A DNA stretch of 64,000 nt, taken from the NCBI GenBank assembly GCA_964389025.1, contig CAYMCQ010000010.1, forward strand, positions 1 to 64,000, given 5' to 3'. Of the stretch, positions 9,804 to 18,426 are shown piece by piece. The position numbers were made by a program, and so were the translations under genes. Source of the DNA: CAYMCQ01 sp964389025. Its GTDB lineage: Bacteria; Verrucomicrobiota; Verrucomicrobiia; Limisphaerales; CAYMCQ01. Within the stretch, counting starts at the first letter, position 1. Each line of letters starts with the position of its first letter. The notes under the pieces were generated by a model. It searched no databases, was not told where the DNA came from, and saw only the letters and a program-made list of their open reading frames with translations.

Positions 9804-10958
9804 ATGATTTTTAACCATCTTCAAGCTGTGACGTTCTGGGCCGCCTTTGGCGCGCTGCTCTATGCTTACGCCGGCTACCCTGCGGCCATGTATTGCCTCG
9901 CGCGACTTTTTCCGCGCCGGACAACTGCGCGTCCCAGACTCGAACTGCCGTCGGCAACCGTGGCGCTTTGCGCTTTCAACGAGGCTGGGCGAATCGCGGG
10001 GCGGTTGGAAAACTTGCTCGCGTCCGACTATCCCAAAGACAAATTGGAAATCGTCGTCGTGTCCGACGGCTCAACCGACGCGACGGCTGAACAGGTGCGC
10101 GCGTTGAACGAGCCGCGCATCCGCCTTCTTGCGCAACCGCAACGCTCAGGCAAATCCCATTGCCTGAACCTCGCGCTCGCCGGGGCCGGCGGCGAGATCG
10201 TTGTCTTTTGCGACACGCGCCAGACCTTCGCGCCGCAAACCATTTCAAAACTGGTCGCGCATTTCAGCGACCCGCAGATCGGCGCAGTCAGCGGCTCGCT
10301 GGAAATTGACCCTGCGGCTTCCAGCGTCGGCAGCGGCATTGATGTTTACTGGCGCATCGAAAAATTTCTGCGCTTCGCCGAGTCCCGTTTTGATTCGTGC
10401 ATCGGCTGCACCGGCGCGGTCTATGCCATCCGCAGAAAACTTTTTCAACCGCTCCCGCCGGAAACGTTGCTGGACGACGTCGTCATCCCGATGCAGATCG
10501 CCACGCAAGGTTTTCGCGTCGCCTTCGAGCCGGAAGCCGTCGCCTTCGACCCGCAGACGCTGGAGCCGGAGCGCGAAAAAATCCGCAAACGCCGCACGCT
10601 CGCCGGCAATTACCAGATGCTTTTCCGCAACTGGCGCTGGCTTCTTCCCTGGAAAAACCGGCTCTGGTGGATGCTCATCTCGCACAAATATCTGCGCCTC
10701 GCCGCGCCGTTCCTCCTGCTGCTGATGTTCGTCGCAAATTTTTTTCTGATGGAACAATCCTTTTACCGCGTCCTCTTTTTCGGCCAGTGTTTGTTTTACT
10801 TCCTGGCAGCGTGCGGACTGGTTTTTTCCGCAAAACGGCTTCCGCTGTTTTCAATCCCTGCCGGTTTCGTTTTCCTGAACTGGATGGCGCTGAGCGGGCT
10901 GTGGCATTATTTCCGCCAGCCGTCGAAAACCACGTGGGAGAGAGCTTCGCATGTATAA
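9804..10958 (+). CDS. processive-type family 2 glycosyltransferase (membrane)
   Basis: A 384-residue GT2 with an N-terminal helix (about residues 5-30) and C-terminal helices at about 300-375. The catalytic core shows VVSDGSTDAT, VFCDTRQTF, a LLDDVVIP acceptor-side acidic motif and RKRRTLAGNYQ. The last resembles the QxxRW-region layout of chitin/cellulose/hyaluronan-type enzymes. That arrangement is typical of enzymes that polymerise or of membrane GTs that start repeat units. The Met at 9804 begins directly before the first helix, and the frame is open upstream to 9753. Its last codons overlap the next gene. Confidence 0.85.
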   Translation: MIFNHLQAVTFWAAFGALLYAYAGYPAAMYCLARLFPRRTTARPRLELPSATVALCAFNEAGRIAGRLENLLASDYPKDKLEIVVVSDGSTDATAEQVRALNEPRIRLLAQPQRSGKSHCLNLALAGAGGEIVVFCDTRQTFAPQTISKLVAHFSDPQIGAVSGSLEIDPAASSVGSGIDVYWRIEKFLRFAESRFDSCIGCTGAVYAIRRKLFQPLPPETLLDDVVIPMQIATQGFRVAFEPEAVAFDPQTLEPEREKIRKRRTLAGNYQMLFRNWRWLLPWKNRLWWMLISHKYLRLAAPFLLLLMFVANFFLMEQSFYRVLFFGQCLFYFLAACGLVFSAKRLPLFSIPAGFVFLNWMALSGLWHYFRQPSKTTWERASHV

Positions 10959-12051
10959 GGCGCTCAATCTCTGGCTTCCCGCGTATCTGCGCAGGCCGCG
11001 CTGGAAAAAGCCGGACGGCGTCACGGACGTTTTGCTCGCAGTCTGCGATCACTTCGAGCCGCTGCACGGCGCTGACAAAAAAACTGCGCTCAAGCGGCTC
11101 GGCGTCTGGCGGCGCGATTTCCCGAAACTCATCGAACCCTTCCGCGATTCCTCCGGCTGCAAACCGCGGCACACGTTTTTTTATCCCATCGAGCAATACG
11201 ACCCGGACATCTTGTCCGCGCTCGCCGGCCTTTGCGGACTGACCGGCGCAGAAGTTGAGATTCATCTGCATCACAAGGACGACACCGCCGATTCGCTGCG
11301 GGAAAAACTGGAGCGTGGGAAGGAAAATCTTGCGCGGCACGGTTTGCTTTCACGAGATGAAGCCGGAAAAATTTCCTACGGCTTCGTCCACGGCAACTGG
11401 GCACTCGACAACTCCCATCCGACCGGCCGTTTCTGCGGCGTGAGCAACGAACTCGGCGTCCTGAAACAAACCGGCTGCTTCGCCGATTTCACCATGCCCT
11501 CCGCGCCGAGCAAGACGCAAACCCGCACCATCAACAGTCTCTACTACGCCACCGACACGCCCGCGCCCAAGTCACACGACACTGGCGAACCAGCGCGCGT
11601 CTGCTCAAACTTGAAACTAGAAACTTCAAACTCGAAACTTTTATTGATTCAAGGCCCTCTCGGTCTGAACTGGGAACGTCGCAAGTTCGGCTTGCTGCCG
11701 AAAATTGAGAACGGCGATTTGACCGGCGTGAATCCGCCGCGCCCCGACCGGATTCGGGTTTGGACGCGGCTTGGCATCCACGTAGAAGGCAGGCCGGAAT
11801 GGCTGTTCGTCAAGCTCCACACACACGGCGGCATCCCGCAGAATTTCCAGATGCTCCTCGGCGAGCCGATGCGACAATTTCATCAGCACCTCGCGGAAAA
11901 TTATTCCGGGAAAAGTGGTTTCCGATTTCACTATGTCACCGCGCGCGAGATGGTGAACATCCTTCTCGCGGCGGAAGACGGAAAATCAGGAAACGCCGGT
12001 GAGTTTCGCGACTACCGTTTTCAGCTCGGCAACGCCGCGCGCGAAGGTTGA
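10951..12051 (+). CDS. conserved polysaccharide-locus protein, deacetylase-like
   Basis: A 366-residue soluble protein overlapping the preceding GT gene by 8 bases. It has histidine/aspartate-rich clusters reminiscent of metal-dependent carbohydrate esterases: VCDHFEPLHG (about 30), EIHLHHKDD (about 105), FVHGNWALDNSHPTGR (about 145) and KLHTHGG (about 290). The canonical NodB TFDDG and H-x-x-x-H motifs are not present, so catalysis as a deacetylase is only a suggestion. Similar proteins occur beside glycosyltransferases in EPS clusters. Residues about 218-231 (SNLKLETSNSKL) are encoded by a heptad repeat lying in frame (see the separate repeat entry). Confidence 0.6.
   Translation: MYKALNLWLPAYLRRPRWKKPDGVTDVLLAVCDHFEPLHGADKKTALKRLGVWRRDFPKLIEPFRDSSGCKPRHTFFYPIEQYDPDILSALAGLCGLTGAEVEIHLHHKDDTADSLREKLERGKENLARHGLLSRDEAGKISYGFVHGNWALDNSHPTGRFCGVSNELGVLKQTGCFADFTMPSAPSKTQTRTINSLYYATDTPAPKSHDTGEPARVCSNLKLETSNSKLLLIQGPLGLNWERRKFGLLPKIENGDLTGVNPPRPDRIRVWTRLGIHVEGRPEWLFVKLHTHGGIPQNFQMLLGEPMRQFHQHLAENYSGKSGFRFHYVTAREMVNILLAAEDGKSGNAGEFRDYRFQLGNAAREG
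11605..11643 (+). repeat. in-frame heptad repeat inside a CDS
   Basis: Four 7-base units of the form AAACTNN (AAACTAG, AAACTTC, AAACTCG, AAACTTT) preceded by a partial unit. They are read in frame and encode a Ser/Leu/Lys-rich peptide between two conserved blocks of the deacetylase-like protein (SHDTGEPARV and LLIQGPLGLNWE). Confidence 0.75.
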
Positions 12052-12075
12052 AGAAACTTCGCGCACGAAAAATTT

Positions 12076-12224
12076 GGAGTGCGGTGACTTGTCACCGCTG
12101 TGTCCGCTTTGGTGACTTGTCGCCAAAGCAGGGCCGCGTTCAGCGGCCCGAGCGAATCGGCGTTTTCCCGAACGCGACGGCGACAAGTCGCCTGCCAAAA
12201 AGCGCGGACAAGTCCGCGCACTCC
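12076..12224. repeat. nested palindromic element in intergenic gap
   Basis: The 358-base gap 12052-12409 is largely filled by this 149-base element. Its ends are an inverted pair (GGAGTGCG at 12076, CGCACTCC ending 12224). Inside are at least four smaller palindromes: GCGGTGACTTGTCACCGC, TTTGGTGACTTGTCGCCAAA, GGGCCGCGTTCAGCGGCCC and GCGCGGACAAGTCCGCGC. Three share the core GACTTGTC or GGACAAGTCC. No coding sequence is supported in the gap. The remainder, 12225-12409, shows only a short AT-richer stretch that could hold the promoter of the ligase operon. Confidence 0.85.
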
Positions 12225-12409
12225 AAAGTGGTTGCGGTTTCGGCGCACTCCGCTTTTTCGATTCAAAACCCATTCATTTAGCCTGCTTTTCGGTGTTTTT
12301 CCTTGCCCCAGCGGGTTGCTTCATTATTCTGGAGCATTGTGAACACGAGACTTTTTGACAGCCACGGGTGCGCCTTGCCCCGGCAGCCTCGCCGCGCAGC
12401 GACCAGCGA

Positions 12410-13960
12410 ATGAAGCCGTATCTTCTGCAACATTTCCTGGAAATCGCGGCGGAAAAGCATCCCGAAAAAACGGCCATCAAGAACGGTCGGGAAACCATTT
12501 CCTACTCCGCGCTCTGCCGGAAATCGCGCGCACTCGGCGCGGCGTTGCGGCAGGCGTCAGCGGCGCGCGGCGAACGGGTCGGCATCTTCCTCGACAAGTC
12601 CATCGAGCAGGTCATCGCCATCCTCGGCGTGTTGTATGCCGACAAGATTTTTGTGCTGATGAACTCGGCGCTGCACCACAAGCAAGTGGCGCACATCGTC
12701 AAGGATTGCGGCATCCAAACGCTAATCACAACGCAACGCTTCAAGCAGTCCGTCCTTGAACCGGTGCTGAAAGACCCGGGCATCGCGAACGTTATCTGCG
12801 AAGATGATTTCAAGAGCATCACCGAAAGCGGCGGCGCGCAAGTGGAGTGCCTCAACATCACGGACGACATCTCGAACATCATCTACACTTCCGGCTCGAC
12901 GGGAATCCCGAAGGGCGTGGTCATCGCGCACCGCAACCTGATTGACACGGCGCGGAACAGCACGCACCACCTGAAGGTTTCGGCGGACGAAAAAATCCTT
13001 TGCCCCGTCCCGCTGAATTTTGATTACGGATTGAACCAGCTCACCAGCACGCTTTGCAAAGGTTGCACGCTGGTGCTTTACAAATATCTTTTGCCCGCCG
13101 GCCTGCTGGAGACCATCGGCGCGGAAAAAATTACCGGACTGCCCGCGTTGCCGCCCATCTGGGCGTCGGTCTTCAACCCGAAGCTCGCGAACATTGACCC
13201 GGGCGCCTACGATTTTTCGTCGCTGCGTTACATCGCCAACACCGGCGCCAAACTGCCCGTGCCGCTCGTCCGCAAGGTGCGCGAGACTTTTCCCAAGGCG
13301 GAACTTTATCTGATGTATGGATTCACGGAGGCGTTCCGCTCGACGTATCTCGACCCGAAGGAAGTAGACAGGATTCCCGATTCCATCGGCAAGGCGCTGC
13401 CGAACGTCCAGATCGAGGTCATCAACGAGAAGAACGAAATCTGCAAGCCCGGCGAGATCGGCGAACTCATCCATCGCGGCGCGGGCATCGCGAAAGGTTA
13501 TTGGAACAGCCCGGAACTCACGGCGAAAGTTTACCGGCAAAATCCTTTGTTGCCGGAAGGAAGCAAATTTTACGACCTTGTCGCCTACTCGGGCGACCTC
13601 GTGAAGAAGGACGAGGATGGTTTCATTTACTACGTCGGGCGGCGCGACCACCAGATCAAGACGTGCGGCTACCGCGTTTCGCCGACGGAGGTCGAGGCGT
13701 TGATCATGGAATGTCGCGGCGTGTCGGAGGTCGTTGTCTTCGGCCTCGAAGACCCGGCGATGGGACAACGCATCCGCGCGGTCGTGAGCGTGGCCAACGG
13801 CATCGGCACGCAGGAGATTTTGAACCACTGCCGCGCGCAGGCGCCGTATTATCTTGTGCCGAAGGAAGTGTTCATCGTTTCCGAATTTCTCCGGACGGCC
13901 AACGGCAAGATTGACCGGCCGAAAATGATCGAGCGTTCCAAAGCGGAACACGGCCAGTGA
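12410..13960 (+). CDS. acyl/amino-acyl AMP-ligase (exosortase-A-cluster type)
   Basis: A 516-residue ANL-superfamily enzyme that adenylates a carboxylate and passes it to CoA or a carrier protein. Visible motifs are the phosphate loop IIYTSGSTGIPKGVVIAH (about 165), the A5-type YLMYGFTE (about 305), the YSGDLVKKDEDGFIYYVGR core (about 395), the hinge region IKTCGYRVSPTEVE and the C-terminal catalytic lysine in TANGKIDRPK. Met 12410 directly precedes the conserved start. The gene is followed after 13 bases by an ACP and then a PLP decarboxylase. That trio matches the AMP-ligase/ACP/decarboxylase set described near exosortase A and the BtrJ/BtrI/BtrK set of butirosin biosynthesis. The substrate may therefore be an amino acid such as glutamate, which is an inference from context. 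Confidence 0.88.
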   Translation: MKPYLLQHFLEIAAEKHPEKTAIKNGRETISYSALCRKSRALGAALRQASAARGERVGIFLDKSIEQVIAILGVLYADKIFVLMNSALHHKQVAHIVKDCGIQTLITTQRFKQSVLEPVLKDPGIANVICEDDFKSITESGGAQVECLNITDDISNIIYTSGSTGIPKGVVIAHRNLIDTARNSTHHLKVSADEKILCPVPLNFDYGLNQLTSTLCKGCTLVLYKYLLPAGLLETIGAEKITGLPALPPIWASVFNPKLANIDPGAYDFSSLRYIANTGAKLPVPLVRKVRETFPKAELYLMYGFTEAFRSTYLDPKEVDRIPDSIGKALPNVQIEVINEKNEICKPGEIGELIHRGAGIAKGYWNSPELTAKVYRQNPLLPEGSKFYDLVAYSGDLVKKDEDGFIYYVGRRDHQIKTCGYRVSPTEVEALIMECRGVSEVVVFGLEDPAMGQRIRAVVSVANGIGTQEILNHCRAQAPYYLVPKEVFIVSEFLRTANGKIDRPKMIERSKAEHGQ

Positions 13961-13973
13961 CGGAAATCAAAAC

Positions 13974-14222
13974 ATGAAACTGACGCCCGAAAAATTGTTC
14001 GCCTATCTCAAAGACAAAGGTCTGGACGCCAGCGCCGTCAAACCGGACACCGCGCTCTTCACTTCCAACCTGCTGGACTCCATCAGCCTCGTTGACCTCA
14101 TCCTGTTCGTCGAAACGGAGATGGGCACGCGGATCAACCCCGACGACGTGCGGATCGAGAACTTCGATTCCATCGCGCAGATCATGCAGTTCGCGTCGCG
14201 ACAGGGAGGAGTGGCGGCTTGA
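13974..14222 (+). CDS. acyl carrier protein
   Basis: An 82-residue carrier protein with the phosphopantetheine attachment serine in LLDSISLVD (Ser 36) and the usual four-helix amphipathic pattern. Its acidic residues are concentrated after the serine (FVETEMGTRINPDDV). It lies 13 bases behind an AMP-ligase, and its TGA stop overlaps the TTG start of the PLP decarboxylase. The three genes are therefore probably translated together, and this ACP is the likely carrier for the ligase product and substrate for the decarboxylase. Confidence 0.9.
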   Translation: MKLTPEKLFAYLKDKGLDASAVKPDTALFTSNLLDSISLVDLILFVETEMGTRINPDDVRIENFDSIAQIMQFASRQGGVAA

Positions 14223-15493
14223 AAGACCGTCTGGCCAGCATCGCCGACGAGTTCGGGACGCCCTGCTACGTCTATGACATGGACGCGGTGAAACGCCGCG
14301 CCGACGACATCAAAAAAACTTTCGCGCGACATTTCAAACTCAGCTACGCAGCCAAAGCCAACCCGAACACAGCGGTGCTGCGGCGCATTGACGGAGTGGC
14401 TGAGTTGCTCGACATCTCGTCGGGCGGCGAACTGGCGCGGGCGCTCAAAGCGCAATGGGCTTCCGAAAAAATCAGCTTCACCGGCCCCGCCAAAACAGAC
14501 GCCGAACTCCGCGCGGCAGTCGAGGCACACATCGGCTTTGTGGTGCTTGAGTCGGTGAACGAGGCGCAGCGACTTTCAGCGATTGCCGCCGCCGCCGGAG
14601 TGATCCAGCCGGTCATGCTTCGCATTGCGCCCACCAAGATGCCCGCTGGTTTTGGCGTCACGATGTCCGGACGCGCCACGCCATTCGGCATTGATGAGGA
14701 GGAAAGCGAGGCGGCGCTCCGTGAAATTCTCAAACTTGAAAATGTTTCGGTGAACGGATTTCACATCTACTCGGGAACGCAATGTCTCAAAGCCGAGGCC
14801 ATCGCCGAGAATCACGAGAACTGCATCGCCATTTTCAAGCATTTGTCCGAGACGTTCGACATCACGCCCGAGATGCTCGTCTTCGGCGGCGGAATCGGGA
14901 TTCCGTATCACGAAGGCGACGCGCCGGTGGACCTCGCGTCCGTCGCCGCGCGGCTCAACCCCGCCCTGAGCGCGCTCCGGCAGGCGAAGCGTTTCAGCAA
15001 AACCGTTTTCGCGCTCGAACTCGGACGCTATCTCGTCGGCGAGGCCGGTTTTTATCTGACGCGCATCATCAACATCAAACATTCCCGTGGCGAGGCGATC
15101 TGTCTTTGCGACGGTGGCATGAACCAGCACCTCGCGGCGTCCGGCCATCTTGGCAGCGTCATTCCGCGCAATTACCGCATGTTCAAGGCCGGCACTGAAA
15201 ACACTACGGCGGAAAAAAACTGTCCGTCCTACGAAGTGGCCGGGCCGCTTTGCACCACGATTGACCGGCTCGGGCGCAAGGTGAAACTGCCGTCGCTCAA
15301 GATCGGCGACGTCATCGCCATCGAGTGCAGCGGCGCTTACGGACTCACAGCCAGCCCGGTGCATTTCATCAGCCACGAACTGCCGAAGGAGATTCTGGCC
15401 GAGACCGTCGGCGGGAAATTCAGCGTGGAAGACATAAGCGATGAAACTTTGTTGGCCGCCGACCAATCCAACCATCGAAAGGCCGTTCTGTGA
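14219..15493 (+). CDS. PLP-dependent fold-III decarboxylase acting near an ACP
   Basis: A 424-residue alanine-racemase-fold decarboxylase of the diaminopimelate/ornithine decarboxylase family. Lys46 in LSYAAKANPN is the expected PLP Schiff-base residue. The glycine loop VFGGGIGIPY (about 223), ELGRYLVGEAG (about 265), CDGGMNQHL and CSGAYGLTASP complete the active site. The TTG start overlaps the ACP stop. Homologues include the exosortase-A-system decarboxylase and BtrK, which decarboxylates an ACP-bound glutamyl group. Here it could form a gamma-aminobutyryl- or similar aminoacyl-ACP for polysaccharide decoration. Direct action on free diaminopimelate (LysA role) is the main alternative, but the operon context argues against it. 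Confidence 0.87.
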   Translation: MKDRLASIADEFGTPCYVYDMDAVKRRADDIKKTFARHFKLSYAAKANPNTAVLRRIDGVAELLDISSGGELARALKAQWASEKISFTGPAKTDAELRAAVEAHIGFVVLESVNEAQRLSAIAAAAGVIQPVMLRIAPTKMPAGFGVTMSGRATPFGIDEEESEAALREILKLENVSVNGFHIYSGTQCLKAEAIAENHENCIAIFKHLSETFDITPEMLVFGGGIGIPYHEGDAPVDLASVAARLNPALSALRQAKRFSKTVFALELGRYLVGEAGFYLTRIINIKHSRGEAICLCDGGMNQHLAASGHLGSVIPRNYRMFKAGTENTTAEKNCPSYEVAGPLCTTIDRLGRKVKLPSLKIGDVIAIECSGAYGLTASPVHFISHELPKEILAETVGGKFSVEDISDETLLAADQSNHRKAVL

Positions 15494-16356
15494 GAGGACG
15501 ACAAACGAGCGGCCACGGCGGCAGACCGGTCGGGGAAAATCTCGAATCGGCAACTCCGCACGACGAGCAAAAATTTTTCCAAAGTTTCTACAAGGCCAAC
15601 ACTCGTGGCGCGGCGAACGACCGCACCACAATCGGTCCCGTCTCGGACATCGAGTGCCGTTTCCACTACAACGCGGTCGAGAACGCGATCATCAGGGCGG
15701 TCGTCCGGCGCGAACCGCCGCCGGAGCCGCAGGCGGTCGAAGCGTTTCGGATGCTGCGGGCGCGGCAGGGCTTGCGGCTGTTGGATGTCGGCTCCGGCGC
15801 GGGACATTGGGTGGATTTTTTCCGCGAAGTGCTTTTGGTGCGCCACGTCATCGCCACGGAGATCAACGAGCAGATGGCGAAACATCTTGAAGCGAAATAT
15901 GCGGGCAATCCCGATGTGACTGTCCTGTGCGAGGATATTGTGGTGGAGACGTTTGTCGCGCGCGTGCTGGAGTTGGGCGCGGTTGATTACGTCAGCGCCA
16001 TCGGCGTCATGTTTCACATCGTTGACGATGAGCGATGGCGGCGCGCGTTGCTCCATCTCTCACAGGTGCTGAAACCGGGCGGTCTGGCATTCTTCGGCGG
16101 TGATTTCGGCAGCAGCACCCGCAACGTGCAGTTCCATGCATCGGACGAGTTCAGTTCCTGGAAAGAATTCAAGACCGCGGGCAACGAAGGCGCGATGAAG
16201 GTCAACAAACGCGTCCGCTCGCTCAAAGATTGGATCGCCGCCTGCCGCGAAGCCGGGCTGGAGGTGGTTGACCTCGTCCGCGCCGAGCACGATCCGGCGA
16301 TCACGACGCCGGAAAATGACGTGCTCGTTGTCGAGCGCAGTGGTAAAACCGCATGA
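15490..16356 (+). CDS. class I SAM-dependent methyltransferase
   Basis: A 288-residue Rossmann-fold methyltransferase with motif I LLDVGSGAGHW (about residue 97), an acidic end of strand 2 (IATEINEQM) and a post-motif LKPGGLAFFGGD (about 195). It overlaps the decarboxylase gene by 4 bases and the sulfotransferase gene by 4 bases, so the whole block is tightly coupled. Likely substrates are a sugar hydroxyl, an amino group or the aminoacyl group made by the preceding enzymes. The sequence does not decide between them. The N-terminal 50 residues (HDEQKFFQSFYKANTRGAAND) form a conserved-looking cap ahead of the fold. Confidence 0.85.
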   Translation: MRGRQTSGHGGRPVGENLESATPHDEQKFFQSFYKANTRGAANDRTTIGPVSDIECRFHYNAVENAIIRAVVRREPPPEPQAVEAFRMLRARQGLRLLDVGSGAGHWVDFFREVLLVRHVIATEINEQMAKHLEAKYAGNPDVTVLCEDIVVETFVARVLELGAVDYVSAIGVMFHIVDDERWRRALLHLSQVLKPGGLAFFGGDFGSSTRNVQFHASDEFSSWKEFKTAGNEGAMKVNKRVRSLKDWIAACREAGLEVVDLVRAEHDPAITTPENDVLVVERSGKTA

Positions 16357-17285
16357 TGACTGACGCCAAACACGACGGGATCATCGTTCTCGGCGCGCCG
16401 AGGTCGGGCACCACGTTGTTGCGCCGCATCTTGAACGCGCATCCGGACATCGCGTGTCCCGGCGAGACCAACGTCTTCGCGGGCTGCGCGCGGTTTTTGC
16501 GGAGCGAGACCGTGGCGGAAGGCGTGGACATCGGCGTGCTGTCCGGGCTGGGATTCGCCGGTTTCGATGAGCAGCAAGTTTTGAAATCGTTGCGCGAGTT
16601 CGCCTTCAGCTTCCATCGTGAACACGCAAAGCAGCAGGGCAAATCCCGCTGGGCGTCCAAGACCGCCTTCGATCTTTTTCACTTGGACGCCATCGAGAAA
16701 CTTTGCGGCGACCATGCCTATTTCATCTGCATCCAGCGGCACGGACTCGACGTGGCGTGCAGCATCAAGGAACTTTGCGACACGAATGGGACTTACCTCG
16801 AGGAACTGCATCAATACATCATCCGCCATCCGCGTCCGCTCGAAGCGTTCTGCCACGTCTGGGTTGACCTGAACCGCGCGCTGAACGCCTTTGTCAAACG
16901 CCGCCCGGACAACGCGCTGTTGATCTGTTACGAAGACCTCACCGCCGACCCGCAAGCCGTCATGCGCCGGGTCGCGGACTTCGTCAAGGTGGATTGGAAC
17001 GCCGACTGGGTTGGCAAGGCCATGCAGAGCGCGAAGGGCGTCGGCCTCGGCGATTGGAAGACCTACACGAAGGACAAAATTGATTCGGAAGGCGTGGGGC
17101 GCTGGCGCAAACTTTCCGACCATACCGTCAGCATGATGGGAAAAATCTGCAACCCGATGCTCGAAGCCTGTGGCTACGACCGCGTCAAAATCGCCGACGA
17201 CCGCTCAACCGAGGAAGGCCGCCGCCGTTACGAACTTGGTTTGCAGATCAAGACGAGCATGGGCGCCAAAGCCAAAAAAGATTGA
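16353..17285 (+). CDS. sulfotransferase family protein
   Basis: A 310-residue PAPS-dependent sulfotransferase. The 5'-phosphosulfate loop is GAPRSGTTLLRRIL (about residue 11), and the 3'-phosphate site R-x7-S appears as CIQRHGLDVACS (about 126). Both define the family. It overlaps the methyltransferase gene by 4 bases. In this operon it most likely sulfates a sugar of the exported polymer. Sulfation would need PAPS synthesis from elsewhere in the genome, since no cysN/cysC-type gene is in the window. Confidence 0.88.
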   Translation: MMTDAKHDGIIVLGAPRSGTTLLRRILNAHPDIACPGETNVFAGCARFLRSETVAEGVDIGVLSGLGFAGFDEQQVLKSLREFAFSFHREHAKQQGKSRWASKTAFDLFHLDAIEKLCGDHAYFICIQRHGLDVACSIKELCDTNGTYLEELHQYIIRHPRPLEAFCHVWVDLNRALNAFVKRRPDNALLICYEDLTADPQAVMRRVADFVKVDWNADWVGKAMQSAKGVGLGDWKTYTKDKIDSEGVGRWRKLSDHTVSMMGKICNPMLEACGYDRVKIADDRSTEEGRRRYELGLQIKTSMGAKAKKD

Positions 17286-17343
17286 TGCGGTTAAACCCGA
17301 AGCCTTCCTTGAAGCGCCTTCCGAAAATGATTTGAAGGAAACG

Positions 17344-18426
17344 ATGCCGGAACTTTCCACAGTGCGCACGGGTGATTACGAGGAACTGGCGTCGTTCCTC
17401 GCCAATTTTCCCGGGCAGGAAAAGCACAGCCCGCACTGGTGGCTGTCACGGCTCCGCGCGTGGTGGGATTTGAACCCGGCCTTCGCCGGTTCGTTCTCCA
17501 GAGGCTGGCTGCTGCGCGACAAGTCGCGCATCGTTGGGTTTTTTGGCGCGATACCGTGGAAGATGCAGTTGTCCGGCAAGGAATCCATCGCCTTCGGCGG
17601 CACCACCTGGCGGATGCTGCCGGAGTTTCGCGGCATGGGTATGGCGCTCAAGAGCCGCCAGATGGACGAGCACAAGGAAGTGCTGCACATGTCCGTCAAC
17701 ACACGGCGCGAGATCATCCCGCTGGTGAAGTTGCTGCGGTATCAGGAAATTGACCGTGGCGCGGGCGCGGATAAACAAAGCCTGCTCGTCGTGGATTTCA
17801 AAAAAGTTCTGCGCGGCAAATTCGGCAACGGCGCTGCGGACGCCATCGCCACGAAAATCTTCGCGCCGTGCGCCGCCGCTCTTCAAAGCCTGCGCACCCG
17901 CCACCTCAGACAATCCACCGGCCTGACTGTGAAAGAACTTTCCCGCGCCGACGAATCTTTTGACCGCCTGTGGGAACGGACGCGCGCGCGCTTTGTGAAC
18001 ACCAATGTCCGCACCGCCGCCACGGTCAACTGGTATTGTTTCTCCATCGAGGCGTTCCGAAAAAAACTGCTGGGCTGCTACGACGGCGACAGGCTTGTCG
18101 GCTACATGATCCTGCTGCGCGAGGAGAGTCCCGCGATGCGGGCATTCGAATGTGTTGACCTGTGGATGGACGCCGAAGCAGACGAGGAAAAAATTCTGGC
18201 CGCGCTCGTCGCGAAGGCGGAGCAATGTGCCCGCGAAAACGGATTTGACCGCGTCGTGTTCCCGCATTTCAACCAGCACACCGCCGCGCTTTACGCGAGG
18301 CTGGGGTTGCTGGCCCGTCCCGCGTGGAAGCGCAACGAATATTTCAAAGCGCCGCCTCACATCGCCGGCAACATCACCTCCGCGAATTCCTACTTCGTCG
18401 GCGCACAAGGAGACTTCGGCGTGTGA
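17344..18426 (+). CDS. GNAT-like acyltransferase, first of three paralogues
   Basis: A 360-residue protein with an N-terminal GNAT-type half (RTGDYEELASFLANFPG, WLLRDKSRIVGFFGAIPW, TTWRMLPEFRGMGMALKS) and a second acetyltransferase-like half (YDGDRLVGYMILLREE, CARENGFDRVVFPHFNQHTAALYARLGL). Met 17344 is chosen because the open frame upstream to 17170 runs through the end of the sulfotransferase gene. The other two relatives in the window are at 21274-22281 and 40385-41251. Each is close to an ACP or AMP-ligase gene, so use of acyl- or aminoacyl-ACP as donor is plausible but unproven. An acetyl-CoA donor is the default alternative. Confidence 0.7.
   Translation: MPELSTVRTGDYEELASFLANFPGQEKHSPHWWLSRLRAWWDLNPAFAGSFSRGWLLRDKSRIVGFFGAIPWKMQLSGKESIAFGGTTWRMLPEFRGMGMALKSRQMDEHKEVLHMSVNTRREIIPLVKLLRYQEIDRGAGADKQSLLVVDFKKVLRGKFGNGAADAIATKIFAPCAAALQSLRTRHLRQSTGLTVKELSRADESFDRLWERTRARFVNTNVRTAATVNWYCFSIEAFRKKLLGCYDGDRLVGYMILLREESPAMRAFECVDLWMDAEADEEKILAALVAKAEQCARENGFDRVVFPHFNQHTAALYARLGLLARPAWKRNEYFKAPPHIAGNITSANSYFVGAQGDFGV

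Noticed and set aside
12076..12224. Insertion sequence remnant
   Set aside because: No transposase fragment, no target duplication visible. The element is only nested palindromes.
14219..15493. lysA (diaminopimelate decarboxylase) of lysine synthesis
   Set aside because: The fold fits, but overlap with an ACP gene and an upstream AMP-ligase fits the exosortase-A/butirosin-type decarboxylase better.
17170..17343. Upstream extension of the first GNAT-like gene inside the sulfotransferase gene
   Set aside because: It reads a shadow frame of the sulfotransferase end. The conserved acetyltransferase start is at Met 17344.
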